Shown one piece after another: positions 33,676 through 41,469 of a stretch of DNA of 48,912 nucleotides. The position numbers and the translations under genes are program-made. Under the pieces are notes generated by a model. The model searched no databases, was not told the DNA's origin, and saw only the letters and a program-made list of their open reading frames with translations. Position 1 is the stretch's first letter; each line of letters opens with the position of its first letter. The DNA is from Jaenimonas drosophilae (lineage: Eukaryota; Euglenozoa; Kinetoplastea; Trypanosomatida; Trypanosomatidae), in assembly GCA_030849065.1 (NCBI GenBank), contig JASAON010001536.1, forward strand, positions 1 through 48,912, read 5' to 3'.

Positions 33676-35253
33676 ATGCCCATTGAGGCCACATCCATCG
33701 ATGTGGGGTCAGACAGCAACGGCCTGCGTAGTCGGCTAACCCCTTCACCCTGCCGTCCAGTCGACGTTGACACAAGCAGGCGGCGGCAGCAGTTCCACGA
33801 CCCTAGCCCCTCCGATCGCGGCGTCTCCGTTCAGGAGGGGGAACACCCGCTCGGTGTGTGCGGTGATGTGGAGCAAGGAATAGATGAGACAATTCCCGTC
33901 CACCGGAGTCGTAGCAGATCACCGGCGACAGCCACGAGGAGCTACGGCGGCGCGTCCCTGCCAAAGTCTCCTCAGGCTGTTCTTCAATCAGAGGAGGCGG
34001 CTCCTATGACACCTGTTCCGTGGCCCATCACTTCCACGTGTAGCGTCTGCGACTGGTCCATGGCTCGGAGGCTAGGGTTTTCAGCTCCACAGGATGAACA
34101 TCATCAACGCGTGGAGGAAGATGCACACCGGCGCATCGACAAGGAAGAAACCCAACGTGACCGACATTTCTCCGCGTTGTGTGCTGGAGTCACTCTACTG
34201 GCAGGTGCATCCCCAGAAACCCTGCGGGTGCTGCGCCAGGCTGCCCGTCAGTACGGCGTCCCGTCAAGCCTGAGGGCAGTCGTGTGGCTCACTCTGACTG
34301 GCGCAGCGACAAAAATGGATGAGAATGAATACTTTTGTCGTGCCATTCTCCATCGCCATGGCTACGCCATTGGACGTCAGTGGCAAGCGATTGAGGCGGA
34401 TTTGGAGCGCACCTTCCCTGGCCATCCATACTTCTCCGAGGCCGATGTCGGCCTTTACAAGCTGAAGAACCTCCTTCACGCCTTGTGCTGGCGGAATCCG
34501 TTGGTGAACTACTGCCAGTCGTTCAACTGCTTGGCAGGCTTTGCTCTCCTCGTATTGGATGATGAGGAGCGTTGCTTCTGGCTTTTGCTCTATCTACTGG
34601 AGACGTTGCTTCCCAATGACTTCTTTAATGAATCGCTCCTTGGTGCGAAGGTTGACCAAGTTGTTCTGACGGATTTAATCCAACAGCGTCTGCCAAAGGT
34701 TGCAGACCACTTTAGAGCATTGCAGTTTGACCCCGGTGTGCTGCTGTCCACGTGGGGATTATCCATGTTTGTGGGAACTTTCCCCGTGGAGACGGTATTG
34801 GTCATGTGGGACTATCTCTTTGTGATGGGTGAGCCGGGCCAGAAGACGAGTGCACATCTGGAAATCATCCTTGCCACCGTGAAGCTTCTGGAACGCTCCA
34901 TCCTCCGCTGTGAAGATGTCGGAGAGTTGATGGGAGTTCTTCGCCGCGAAACGTCCATGCTCTACGATGGAAAGGCGCTTCTGCAAATGGCGCGGCGACA
35001 GTCCATATCCATCTCTGCTCTGCACGAACTCCGACGTGAGCGGAAGCCGCTGGTTTCCCAGGAGTTAAGCTACCGTCAAACGTTGCGAGACCAACAACGA
35101 GAGGCACGTGCTGCTGCGGAGCTGCGGTGGCTTGCCAGTCAACCTGATCAACCAACGCCAACTTCCACAGGTGATATCCTTGAGGTAGAAATGATCTCCT
35201 GCGGTGAGCATGGTGGCCCCACTGTTGCGGACGCCACGGTGAACTCCGCATAG
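33676..35253 (+). CDS. TBC-domain Rab GTPase-activating protein
   Basis: A 525-residue protein. TBC proteins supply a catalytic arginine and glutamine to speed GTP hydrolysis by Rab GTPases. Residues 1-165 are Ser/Pro/Arg-rich and disordered, with an SRSRSPATATRS stretch. The TBC domain is about 190-420: entry YGVPSSLRAVVWLTLTGA; the arginine-finger motif IxxDxxR present as IEADLERTFPGHPYF; the glutamine-finger motif YxQ present as NPLVNYCQSFNCLAGFALL; then CFWLLLYLLETLLPNDFF, and WGLSMFVGTFPVETVLVMWDYLF near the end. Both finger residues are intact, so the domain should be active. The C-terminal region (430-525) contains a short helical stretch. The domain suggests a role in endomembrane traffic; the Rab target cannot be read from sequence. 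The start is the first ATG after the acceptor at 33657. Confidence 0.93.
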   Translation: MPIEATSIDVGSDSNGLRSRLTPSPCRPVDVDTSRRRQQFHDPSPSDRGVSVQEGEHPLGVCGDVEQGIDETIPVHRSRSRSPATATRSYGGASLPKSPQAVLQSEEAAPMTPVPWPITSTCSVCDWSMARRLGFSAPQDEHHQRVEEDAHRRIDKEETQRDRHFSALCAGVTLLAGASPETLRVLRQAARQYGVPSSLRAVVWLTLTGAATKMDENEYFCRAILHRHGYAIGRQWQAIEADLERTFPGHPYFSEADVGLYKLKNLLHALCWRNPLVNYCQSFNCLAGFALLVLDDEERCFWLLLYLLETLLPNDFFNESLLGAKVDQVVLTDLIQQRLPKVADHFRALQFDPGVLLSTWGLSMFVGTFPVETVLVMWDYLFVMGEPGQKTSAHLEIILATVKLLERSILRCEDVGELMGVLRRETSMLYDGKALLQMARRQSISISALHELRRERKPLVSQELSYRQTLRDQQREARAAAELRWLASQPDQPTPTSTGDILEVEMISCGEHGGPTVADATVNSA

Positions 35254-35380
35254 TGTCGCCGCCCTTCCTTCTTCTCTTCTGCTACACCCATTTTTCGTGA
35301 AGTCGACTTTCCCACACACCTCCCCTGCTGCTCTTGCACGAGCATGCTGCCAAACACTATGCTTCATCACTCTCTCTTTC

Positions 35381-35412
35381 ATGCCACCTTCCTCTCTTCG
35401 TTGGTTATACAG
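35381..35412 (+). promoter_or_regulatory. Putative trans-splice acceptor for the RG-rich gene
   Basis: The tract ATGCCACCTTCCTCTCTTCG...TTATACAG has its AG at 35411-35412. It lies inside a possible upstream extension of the reading frame, which argues for the start at 35441. Confidence 0.5.
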
Positions 35413-35440
35413 CGCTACACGAACCTCCTCACCTCTCACG

Positions 35441-37468
35441 ATGCAGCGCGGCGCTGCCGCACCGGGCCGTCGTGGCCGTGGAAGGGGTCGGGGACGTCCC
35501 CCAACGCGTCGCGAGGTTCCCGCCACGACGGAGGAGGACGTTAGTCTCGTTTATCGGCGGCCGCGAGGGGCACCACGCCGAGAGCGACTGGACGTGGATG
35601 GGGATGCAAATAGCAGCCCTGGCCAAGGACTCTTGGATGGAGCGCACCTGCTCCAGAAGAGCGGTACGCGCGCGGCTGGAGGTCGCGGAACGGCCCTGGC
35701 TCCTCCAACACCACAGATGCGTCGGCTGGAGTCGACCCTCCCGGCTGCCGTTCATTTTTGGCATCGCTGTGCAACCGACACCAACCTGGAGAGCTCTCTC
35801 AGCAACTTCCATGTACTACCAATCGTGGATCGTGACGGAAAGAAGGTGTCCATCCTCGCTGCAGATTGTGGACGTATGCTCTGCGCACACCAGGCGCTAC
35901 GCGATCTTCGGAGTCTTCTAGTCATGCGTGACGACCACCCAACAATGCAACGGGCCGCCACTGCGAGCTCAAGCGGCGCATCAACGAGCACTGCCGCCCC
36001 CCTGTGCTCGGCAGCTGCCCGCGACATCACCGAAGGGCCTCTTTCTACCGGCTGTCAGTGCTTTGTCCGGGCACACCACTTTCGTGCGGTAGTGGCATTG
36101 GCCACCCTTGCTGAGTCTGCTGTACAGGTGGGTCTACCCTCGCTCATGGTTGGGGACGTAACCTTGAACAACACCGATGGCTTTCGCTGCCGCTGGACTC
36201 CCTCTGGAGAAGCCGCGGTGGATCTACTGCCCTCGCCGTGCATGCTGGAGGCCTTGGATGAACGGTTATCTCTTATGGCCAGCCTTGGCCAACTGCGTTT
36301 TGCTTTCACAGTACTCGCTCCGGCTGTGCAGCGGTGCACGACGACGGAGTCCATCACATGCCTCCTTTTCTCTCATGCGCAAACCCTCCTTCAGCACCGG
36401 GCAGAAGGTGGAGCAAGCGCAGAGACCTCCCTCAAGGCCTTCACCCCCACCGCCGACGCCGTTCAACAGGACGCCTTCGTGGCCTTTCCCCCATCAAACG
36501 CGAGGCATCATTTGGAGCAGCAGCTGCTTGATGGCTTACTGTCTGTAGCAAATCAGGCCTGTGCGGTTGACGTAGAGAGCTGGGGTGGGATGGGGATATT
36601 GTCTCCTCTGCGGGTTGCGGATGGTGTCTACGTGATTCACCACGCCCCTCGGATGGATGCCATGCGAGCCTTACTGAGGGAAGGAGAGCTCTTTGGGCTC
36701 CCACTCTTCCTCCGCTCGATTCGCCGGGTGTCGGGAGTTGCCTACAACAGCACCAATTGGGCATCTCCGATGGGTATAACGTCTGCGGAGGGTAGTGGCG
36801 GTCGTACCTCACTACTGGCCTGCGGCAAAAAGGCTGACCACCTATTTCTGACCCCTGCATCCCTGGACCCAGCAGCATTTGACCCTCCGGAGCCGATGCA
36901 TGCACTGGTTATCCAGGAGGAGCTCATGGCTCTGGAACACCGCCATTGCTGCTACATCATGATGGTTGGTGAGGCACACCAAATTCTTTGCTTGCTCAAG
37001 CAGTCAACGGAGTACTGGACCTCGCTGTGGGAGCGCCGCCTCAAGTTGGAGCGCAAACTCGAGGGGGCGGTGAAAGCTGAGATAGAGACTGGCGGTGCCA
37101 TGAACACCGCCAATAAAGCGCTGCGCGACCCTCTCGCACACGCTGTTCGCCAGGCTGTCACAAAGTCCAAACGCGAGCCATGGCTGCTTGAGGGTGGGGG
37201 TACACCGGGCGTACAACCCAGTCAGTGCCACGTTCATTGGCTATGTGCCAACCGCTGGTCGCCTGGGGCAAGCTACTACGGTCTTGTGCTTTCGGCAGTC
37301 GTGCCAAATGGAGAAGGGGAGATGGACTTCACACAGGGTACGTCTGAGGAGGTGCCAGTGGACGCCGATGCACCATCGGATGGTGCACCACTGACGCAAG
37401 TGAGTTTCTACGTGGCAGGGGTCGTCGAGCTGAGTCGCCGCACACCACAATCGGCCCCACCCCGATAA
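35441..37468 (+). CDS. Hypothetical protein with RG-rich N terminus
   Basis: A 675-residue protein that I do not recognise. It opens with an arginine/glycine-rich tail (RRGRGRGRGRPPTRRE, residues 10-25), of the kind found in RNA-binding proteins and arginine-methylation targets. The rest is a long mixed alpha/beta sequence without a familiar motif. Landmarks are AAVHFWHRCATDTNLESSLS, HVLPIVDRDGKKVSILAADC, DGLLSVANQACAVDVESWGG, VIQEELMALEHRHCCYIMMV, and a C-terminal segment VHWLCANRWSPGASYYGLVL. The helical stretch WERRLKLERKLEGAVKAEI looks like a short coiled coil. No signal peptide or membrane span is seen. The frame is open from 35297 with another ATG at 35381, but the acceptor at 35412 makes 35441 the likely start. 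RNA binding is an inference from the tail only. Confidence 0.78.
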   Translation: MQRGAAAPGRRGRGRGRGRPPTRREVPATTEEDVSLVYRRPRGAPRRERLDVDGDANSSPGQGLLDGAHLLQKSGTRAAGGRGTALAPPTPQMRRLESTLPAAVHFWHRCATDTNLESSLSNFHVLPIVDRDGKKVSILAADCGRMLCAHQALRDLRSLLVMRDDHPTMQRAATASSSGASTSTAAPLCSAAARDITEGPLSTGCQCFVRAHHFRAVVALATLAESAVQVGLPSLMVGDVTLNNTDGFRCRWTPSGEAAVDLLPSPCMLEALDERLSLMASLGQLRFAFTVLAPAVQRCTTTESITCLLFSHAQTLLQHRAEGGASAETSLKAFTPTADAVQQDAFVAFPPSNARHHLEQQLLDGLLSVANQACAVDVESWGGMGILSPLRVADGVYVIHHAPRMDAMRALLREGELFGLPLFLRSIRRVSGVAYNSTNWASPMGITSAEGSGGRTSLLACGKKADHLFLTPASLDPAAFDPPEPMHALVIQEELMALEHRHCCYIMMVGEAHQILCLLKQSTEYWTSLWERRLKLERKLEGAVKAEIETGGAMNTANKALRDPLAHAVRQAVTKSKREPWLLEGGGTPGVQPSQCHVHWLCANRWSPGASYYGLVLSAVVPNGEGEMDFTQGTSEEVPVDADAPSDGAPLTQVSFYVAGVVELSRRTPQSAPPR

Positions 37469-37529
37469 GCTTTCCCTGCGCGACAGTTGCATGCACCTCA
37501 ATTGGTGGAGCATAACCTGCTGCCCATGC

Positions 37530-37545
37530 TTCTTCTTCTTTCCAG
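37530..37545 (+). promoter_or_regulatory. Putative trans-splice acceptor for the small basic protein
   Basis: The tract TTCTTCTTCTTTCCAG has its AG at 37544-37545. A second tract (TCTTTCCTCACCCTACCTGT and on to GCGAAG near 37642) is an alternative that leaves no ATG before 37686. Confidence 0.4.
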
Positions 37546-37685
37546 ACGGTCTTGTCTTGCCTTCAACCCTCTGGCGTGCATGGTGTGTCACTCGCTCTTT
37601 CCTCACCCTACCTGTCTCCTCTTACCATGCCTGTACGGCGAAGTCGTAGTTATTCGGCTAGACCTTGGCTCACGCATCAATCACC

Positions 37686-38273
37686 ATGCTGCGCTCCACT
37701 GGTCTTCTGCTCGGTGGGTACATGATGTACCACCGAAAGTCCATGGGTACCATGAAGTACAGCCGATGGAAGGGAAACCGTGGTGGTATGGGCCACTTCT
37801 ACAACAAAACTGCGATGCGCGAGGAAGTGAAGCAAGGTATGCCCATCACCATGATTGATCGTCAGATGATGCTCTATGTGCACCGGACGCGTGCGCGACA
37901 CTATCAGCTTTTCCGTTCGTACCAGCAGAAGTCGAATGCAACGGAGTGTAAGCTGCGTGAAGGTGAGATGCTCCGTCGTCGGTGGCACCGTCGTTTACAG
38001 AAGTCATTTATTGCCTTCATGCAGTTCAAGACCATGAAGGTGCTGGAAGACCAGGCAAATCTCATTAACCAGTACGGCCAGGCCTCAGTAAACGCCGCTC
38101 TTGGGGATTTATCCACTGAAGGTGCAAATAACGCCGACGTCCGTGGTCGTCAGTTTGCTCAGCTTAGTCGTCGCGTGCGATCACTGCCGTCGATCCAGGT
38201 GGTGCCGAAGCACGTTGCCACCATGAAGCAGATTCACAATGACCGCTTCAACTTCCGCTGGCGCGTCAACTAG
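37686..38273 (+). CDS. Small basic protein, probable mitochondrial ribosomal protein
   Basis: A 195-residue, very basic protein rich in Arg, Lys, Met, Gln and His. The short N terminus (MLRSTGLLLGGYMMYHRKSM) could be a cleaved or retained mitochondrial signal. The next part, MKYSRWKGNRGGMGHFYNKT, resembles the glycine/aromatic/basic pattern found in mL41-type ribosomal proteins, which have Lys-rich KRGxxxxYKGxGxxxxGR segments. The rest is long basic helices (RRRWHRRLQKSFIAFMQFKT, RQFAQLSRRVRSLPSIQVV) of the kind trypanosomatid mitoribosomal proteins use as extensions. The composition fits an rRNA-binding structural protein. The exact subunit identity is uncertain. An RNA-editing accessory protein would be an alternative. 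Confidence 0.62.
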   Translation: MLRSTGLLLGGYMMYHRKSMGTMKYSRWKGNRGGMGHFYNKTAMREEVKQGMPITMIDRQMMLYVHRTRARHYQLFRSYQQKSNATECKLREGEMLRRRWHRRLQKSFIAFMQFKTMKVLEDQANLINQYGQASVNAALGDLSTEGANNADVRGRQFAQLSRRVRSLPSIQVVPKHVATMKQIHNDRFNFRWRVN

Positions 38274-38468
38274 TCAGACCATCGTCACACCCTGCGGTAT
38301 GCGTGCCACTGTTCTTCGTGGTCCACATCGATGAGATGGAGAGGTGAAGTGTGGCTGCGTGGTTCAGCGGTGAAATCACACAAGCACAGGTTGTGTCCGC
38401 CTTCCGTCAATGCTTCCGTGCTGCATGCTCTAAGTGCTTGACTGCAGTGCTGCCAAACAAAATGACCT

Positions 38469-38515
38469 CACTCTCCCTCCCCTTTCATTGCTCCAACTTG
38501 TGTTTACTGATGTAG
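38469..38515 (+). promoter_or_regulatory. Putative trans-splice acceptor for the flavin oxidoreductase
   Basis: CTCACTCTCCCTCCCCTTTC is followed by a T-rich stretch to GATGTAG, with the AG at 38514-38515. The first ATG after it is 38557. Confidence 0.55.
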
Positions 38516-38556
38516 CCAAGTCTCTCTATCCCTCACCCCGCACCCCTTCATTTCCA

Positions 38557-39645
38557 ATGCCCGCAACTGCTCTTCTTCAGCCGCTCAAGCTGTCAGAGGA
38601 AATCACCATGAAGAACCGCTTCGTGGTGGCCGCCCTGACCCGCTGCCGCGCCAGTGACGATCATGTACCCAACGATGATATGGTGAAGTACTACTCTGAC
38701 CGTGCGGATTTCGGCCTGATCCTAACCGAGGCCACTCAGATTGAGAAGGGCTACTCCTGCTTTGCGCACGAGGGTGGTATTTACGGACCGGAGCAAATTA
38801 AAGGCTGGAAGCGCGTCACCGACGCTGTTCACGCCAAGGGAGGGATTATCTTCTGCCAGCTCCACCATGCCGGTCGAGCGACGGTTCAAAGCAACCTCGA
38901 TGCTGGAATGAAGGTGGTCGGCCCCTGTGATGCTGGCATCACCAACCACGAGTGCGGCGCCTTCTTTTCCCGAGATGGCAAGAAGCAGCCGTACCCTGCT
39001 CCTCGTGCCATGACGGTGGATGATATCAAGCGTCACGTGCAGCTCTACGTGGATGCCGCCAAGAATGCCATGGCAGCCGGATTCGATGGTGTGGAGGTGC
39101 ATGGTGCAAATGGCTACCTGATTGACCAGTTCCTTCGCTCTGGCGCCAACACGCGGACGGATTCCTACGGAGGGAGCGTGGCCAACCGCTGCCGCTTTCT
39201 GCTTGAGGTTGTGGATGCCGTGCGTGCAGCAGTTGGTGAGGGCCGTGTGGGTCTCCGTATCTCTCCACTAAACGCGTTCAACGACATGTCAGATGAGAAC
39301 CCCGAAGAGCTTACCACAGTTCTCTGCAAGGAGCTCAACTCGCGCAAGCTTGCCTTCCTCGACGTCCTTCGTGGAGACTTCTTCTCGGCGGCACGTGGAG
39401 CGGATAAGTGGGCCCGTCAGGCCTACACCGGCACCATCTTCAGCGGGATGGGTTATAACCCTGAAGAAGCTGAAAAGGAGGTGGCGTCGAAGGAAGTGGA
39501 CGGCGTGTGCTTCGGTGTTCTTTCCATTGCCAACCCAGACCTTGTCGCTCGTGTGAAGGCTGGCGCGGCGTTGAACGCCCCAGACCAGGCCACGTTCTAC
39601 TCCAAGGGCCCCAAGGGTTACACCGACTACCCAACCATGTCATAA
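38557..39645 (+). CDS. NADH:flavin oxidoreductase, old yellow enzyme family
   Basis: A 362-residue FMN enzyme of the OYE/ene-reductase family, which uses NAD(P)H to reduce activated double bonds and some quinones and nitro compounds. It is a complete (beta/alpha)8 barrel. Landmarks are the opening LLQPLKLSEEITMKNRFVVA; the FMN-binding TEATQIEKGYSCF; the loop IIFCQLHHAGRATVQSN; the substrate-binding motif VEVHGANGYLIDQFLRSGAN with H182, N185 and Y187 at the spacing of the OYE1 His/Asn/Tyr trio; RTDSYGGSVANRCRFLLEVV; and the C-terminal GYNPEEAEKEVASKEVDGVC, ahead of a final ANPDLVARVKAGAALN. All key residues are intact and the length is normal. There is no evident targeting signal, so a cytosolic location is likely. 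The start is the first ATG after the acceptor at 38515; longer in-frame starts lie upstream of it. Trypanosoma cruzi OYE is a studied relative linked to prostaglandin synthesis and drug reduction. Confidence 0.93.
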   Translation: MPATALLQPLKLSEEITMKNRFVVAALTRCRASDDHVPNDDMVKYYSDRADFGLILTEATQIEKGYSCFAHEGGIYGPEQIKGWKRVTDAVHAKGGIIFCQLHHAGRATVQSNLDAGMKVVGPCDAGITNHECGAFFSRDGKKQPYPAPRAMTVDDIKRHVQLYVDAAKNAMAAGFDGVEVHGANGYLIDQFLRSGANTRTDSYGGSVANRCRFLLEVVDAVRAAVGEGRVGLRISPLNAFNDMSDENPEELTTVLCKELNSRKLAFLDVLRGDFFSAARGADKWARQAYTGTIFSGMGYNPEEAEKEVASKEVDGVCFGVLSIANPDLVARVKAGAALNAPDQATFYSKGPKGYTDYPTMS

Positions 39646-40277
39646 AGATTGGTGCTGGTGAGACAATGCGATGACGCCGCAGCTACGAACGTATAGTGCG
39701 TTCACGTAGCGTCATCTGCGCAAGGGTTTTTTTTTTGCGACTTGGGCGGTATCGCATTCCAACGTTGCTTAGTGCTTCTCCTCGTTTTCTGGTAGATCGC
39801 ATGATGTGAATGAGCCCCATACTCGTCATGTCTTGCGCTTCATTGAGGGACCAGTTCCCATCACACCTCCACCACATCGTACCGTAAGAATGGAGTGTTT
39901 ACATCACCCCATGTGAGCTCACGTCCTGTTCAACATTACGCTACGCCCCATTTATTTTCTACTGCCTTTGTTTGCGACTATTGTGCTTTTTTGGTTTCTA
40001 CCAGTTTTTCATGTTTTCATGGCCGAGGGTTCTCGTGCGCTGCGCTGTCTTGGGAAGGAACCATAACATCCTTTGTTCATCCGCCACCTCTTCTTGGAAT
40101 GCGTTGGAATTGAGTGAGTGCAACGACCACCAAGCAAATACTTACCGTATGCATCACGCTGTTGATCCTCCTCATTATTGTGACATTACTACACTTGCGC
40201 CTGCTGCTACTATCCTCTCCCCACCTTTTCTGTGACCTCCTGTAGCCATACACGTGGAGTCGCGTTAGTCCTGGCCC
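39646..40277. other. Intergenic region (632 bases)
   Basis: The 3' UTR of the oxidoreductase, with a run of ten Ts at about 39727-39736 and several T-rich stretches (39951-40020). The right end carries a clear acceptor (TACTATCCTCTCCCCACCTT, to CTCCTGTAG, AG at 40244-40245). No ATG lies between it and 40278. No other gene is seen. Confidence 0.6.
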
Positions 40278-41153
40278 ATGCCGCAATCGAGTGGGCCGTC
40301 GGAGTTTACCGTGCCGGCCTTGCCCTACCCGTCTGACGGCCTTGTTCACAAGGGCTTCTCTCGAGCAGCCATCCTGCGGCACCGTGGATATGAGCGCAAC
40401 TGCGCAAAGAGGCTGAACGAGCTCTCGCGAGAGTCGCGACATGCACGTCTGGCGACTTGCAATGGGGATGCCCTCGCGGCACTCTATTTGTCGTCTGTAG
40501 ATACCGAGGCGTACCACGTCAGTGCTGAACTCGTTAATCATACTTACCTGTGGCTATCGCTGTCACCCGATGGCGGGGTGCATCCAGATGTTGATGTCAG
40601 GGCTGTGATGAACACAAGGCAGTCTGAGTCGCCCTCCGAGGTTCAAGGACCCCAACGAGGTCCATCTCTGACCTCGGCGCGCCACGCCTTTTGTGAACGA
40701 GTGAAGGCTGACTTTGGTAGTTTTGTGGCCTTACGGTCACAGTTCCTGGAACGAGGGGCTGCCCACAAAGGATCGGGCTGGCTGTGGCTCGTGATGGAGC
40801 GGCCTCAGGGCAATTTACAACTTCTCAGCACTCAGGACGCCTACTGCCCCCTCACGGCAGTCCTCACCACACCTGTGTCGAGTGCCTCTGGGATTCAGCA
40901 CGAAGGCAGGCAACTCGAATACTCTTCCAGGGACCGCGCACGTGCAGTGGCGCGTAGCCGCGCGCGCTACGTCCCCTTGTTTGCATGCGACTTGTGGGAG
41001 CATGCCTATCACAGCGACTTCAGTGTCGATCGACTGGCATATCTACAGTGTTTCTGGAATGCCCTCAACTGGGACTTTGTTTGCACAGAGTACAGCTCCG
41101 CTGCAATATCCCTTCGCACATTTGCGGTGCGACACGGCCGATCACATTTGTGA
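40278..41153 (+). CDS. Fe/Mn superoxide dismutase-fold protein, possible mitoribosomal mS42/mS43-type subunit
   Basis: A 291-residue protein with the full Fe/Mn-SOD domain order. The N-terminal motif FTVPALPYPSDGL (residues 10-22) matches the SOD PxLPY opening. VNHTYLWLSLSPDGG (86-100) matches the NHxxFWxxLxP motif, and H88 is the second metal ligand. FGSFVALRSQFLERGA and GSGWLWLVMERPQGNLQLLS follow. CDLWEHAYHSDF (237-248) carries D238 and H242, the third and fourth ligands, followed by YLQCFWNALNWDFV. The first ligand (usually the first His of HHSKHH) falls at R34 in an ungapped comparison, with a His one residue later, so that site is altered. Insertions enlarge the protein by about 90 residues over a normal SOD. 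Mitoribosomal small subunits contain SOD-derived proteins (mS42, mS43), which makes such a role likely, but a divergent SOD cannot be excluded. No typical presequence is seen. Confidence 0.78.
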   Translation: MPQSSGPSEFTVPALPYPSDGLVHKGFSRAAILRHRGYERNCAKRLNELSRESRHARLATCNGDALAALYLSSVDTEAYHVSAELVNHTYLWLSLSPDGGVHPDVDVRAVMNTRQSESPSEVQGPQRGPSLTSARHAFCERVKADFGSFVALRSQFLERGAAHKGSGWLWLVMERPQGNLQLLSTQDAYCPLTAVLTTPVSSASGIQHEGRQLEYSSRDRARAVARSRARYVPLFACDLWEHAYHSDFSVDRLAYLQCFWNALNWDFVCTEYSSAAISLRTFAVRHGRSHL

Positions 41154-41469
41154 TGTGTAAGTGACGCAAGGAGTTTCCCTTGTTCATGTAGGCGTGCTCC
41201 TACTCATTTACTGAGGTGACTGGGGCCTTCACCGCGTTAACGTTTCTTCGGCGGTGGATTTCTGTCGCTTTCCTGCTGCGCAACTTCTTCTGTCGCCCTC
41301 AGTCAACAAAGCTGGGGCCCTACCTACCAAGGCCCACAACTAACCCACATACCCTGTCACTCACGGTGGGTACTTGCTCCAAGATACCCTCTCTTTTCTT
41401 TTCATCGTCTATTGCTGTGATTAGAGTACCGGTTCCGCAATCTCCGTGCGTTCTGTGGGGGGTAGGAAG
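41154..41469. other. Intergenic region with trans-splice acceptor
   Basis: Two acceptor candidates: one ends in CGCCCTCAG (AG at 41301-41302). The better one is CTCTCTTTTCTTTTCATCGT, to GTGATTAG, with the AG at 41423-41424. The first ATG after the latter is 41470. Confidence 0.6.

Noticed and set aside
39727..39736. T run as a possible RNA polymerase III terminator of a small RNA gene
   Set aside because: No tRNA-like or snRNA-like A/B box or clover-leaf could be found upstream; T runs are common in these 3' UTRs.
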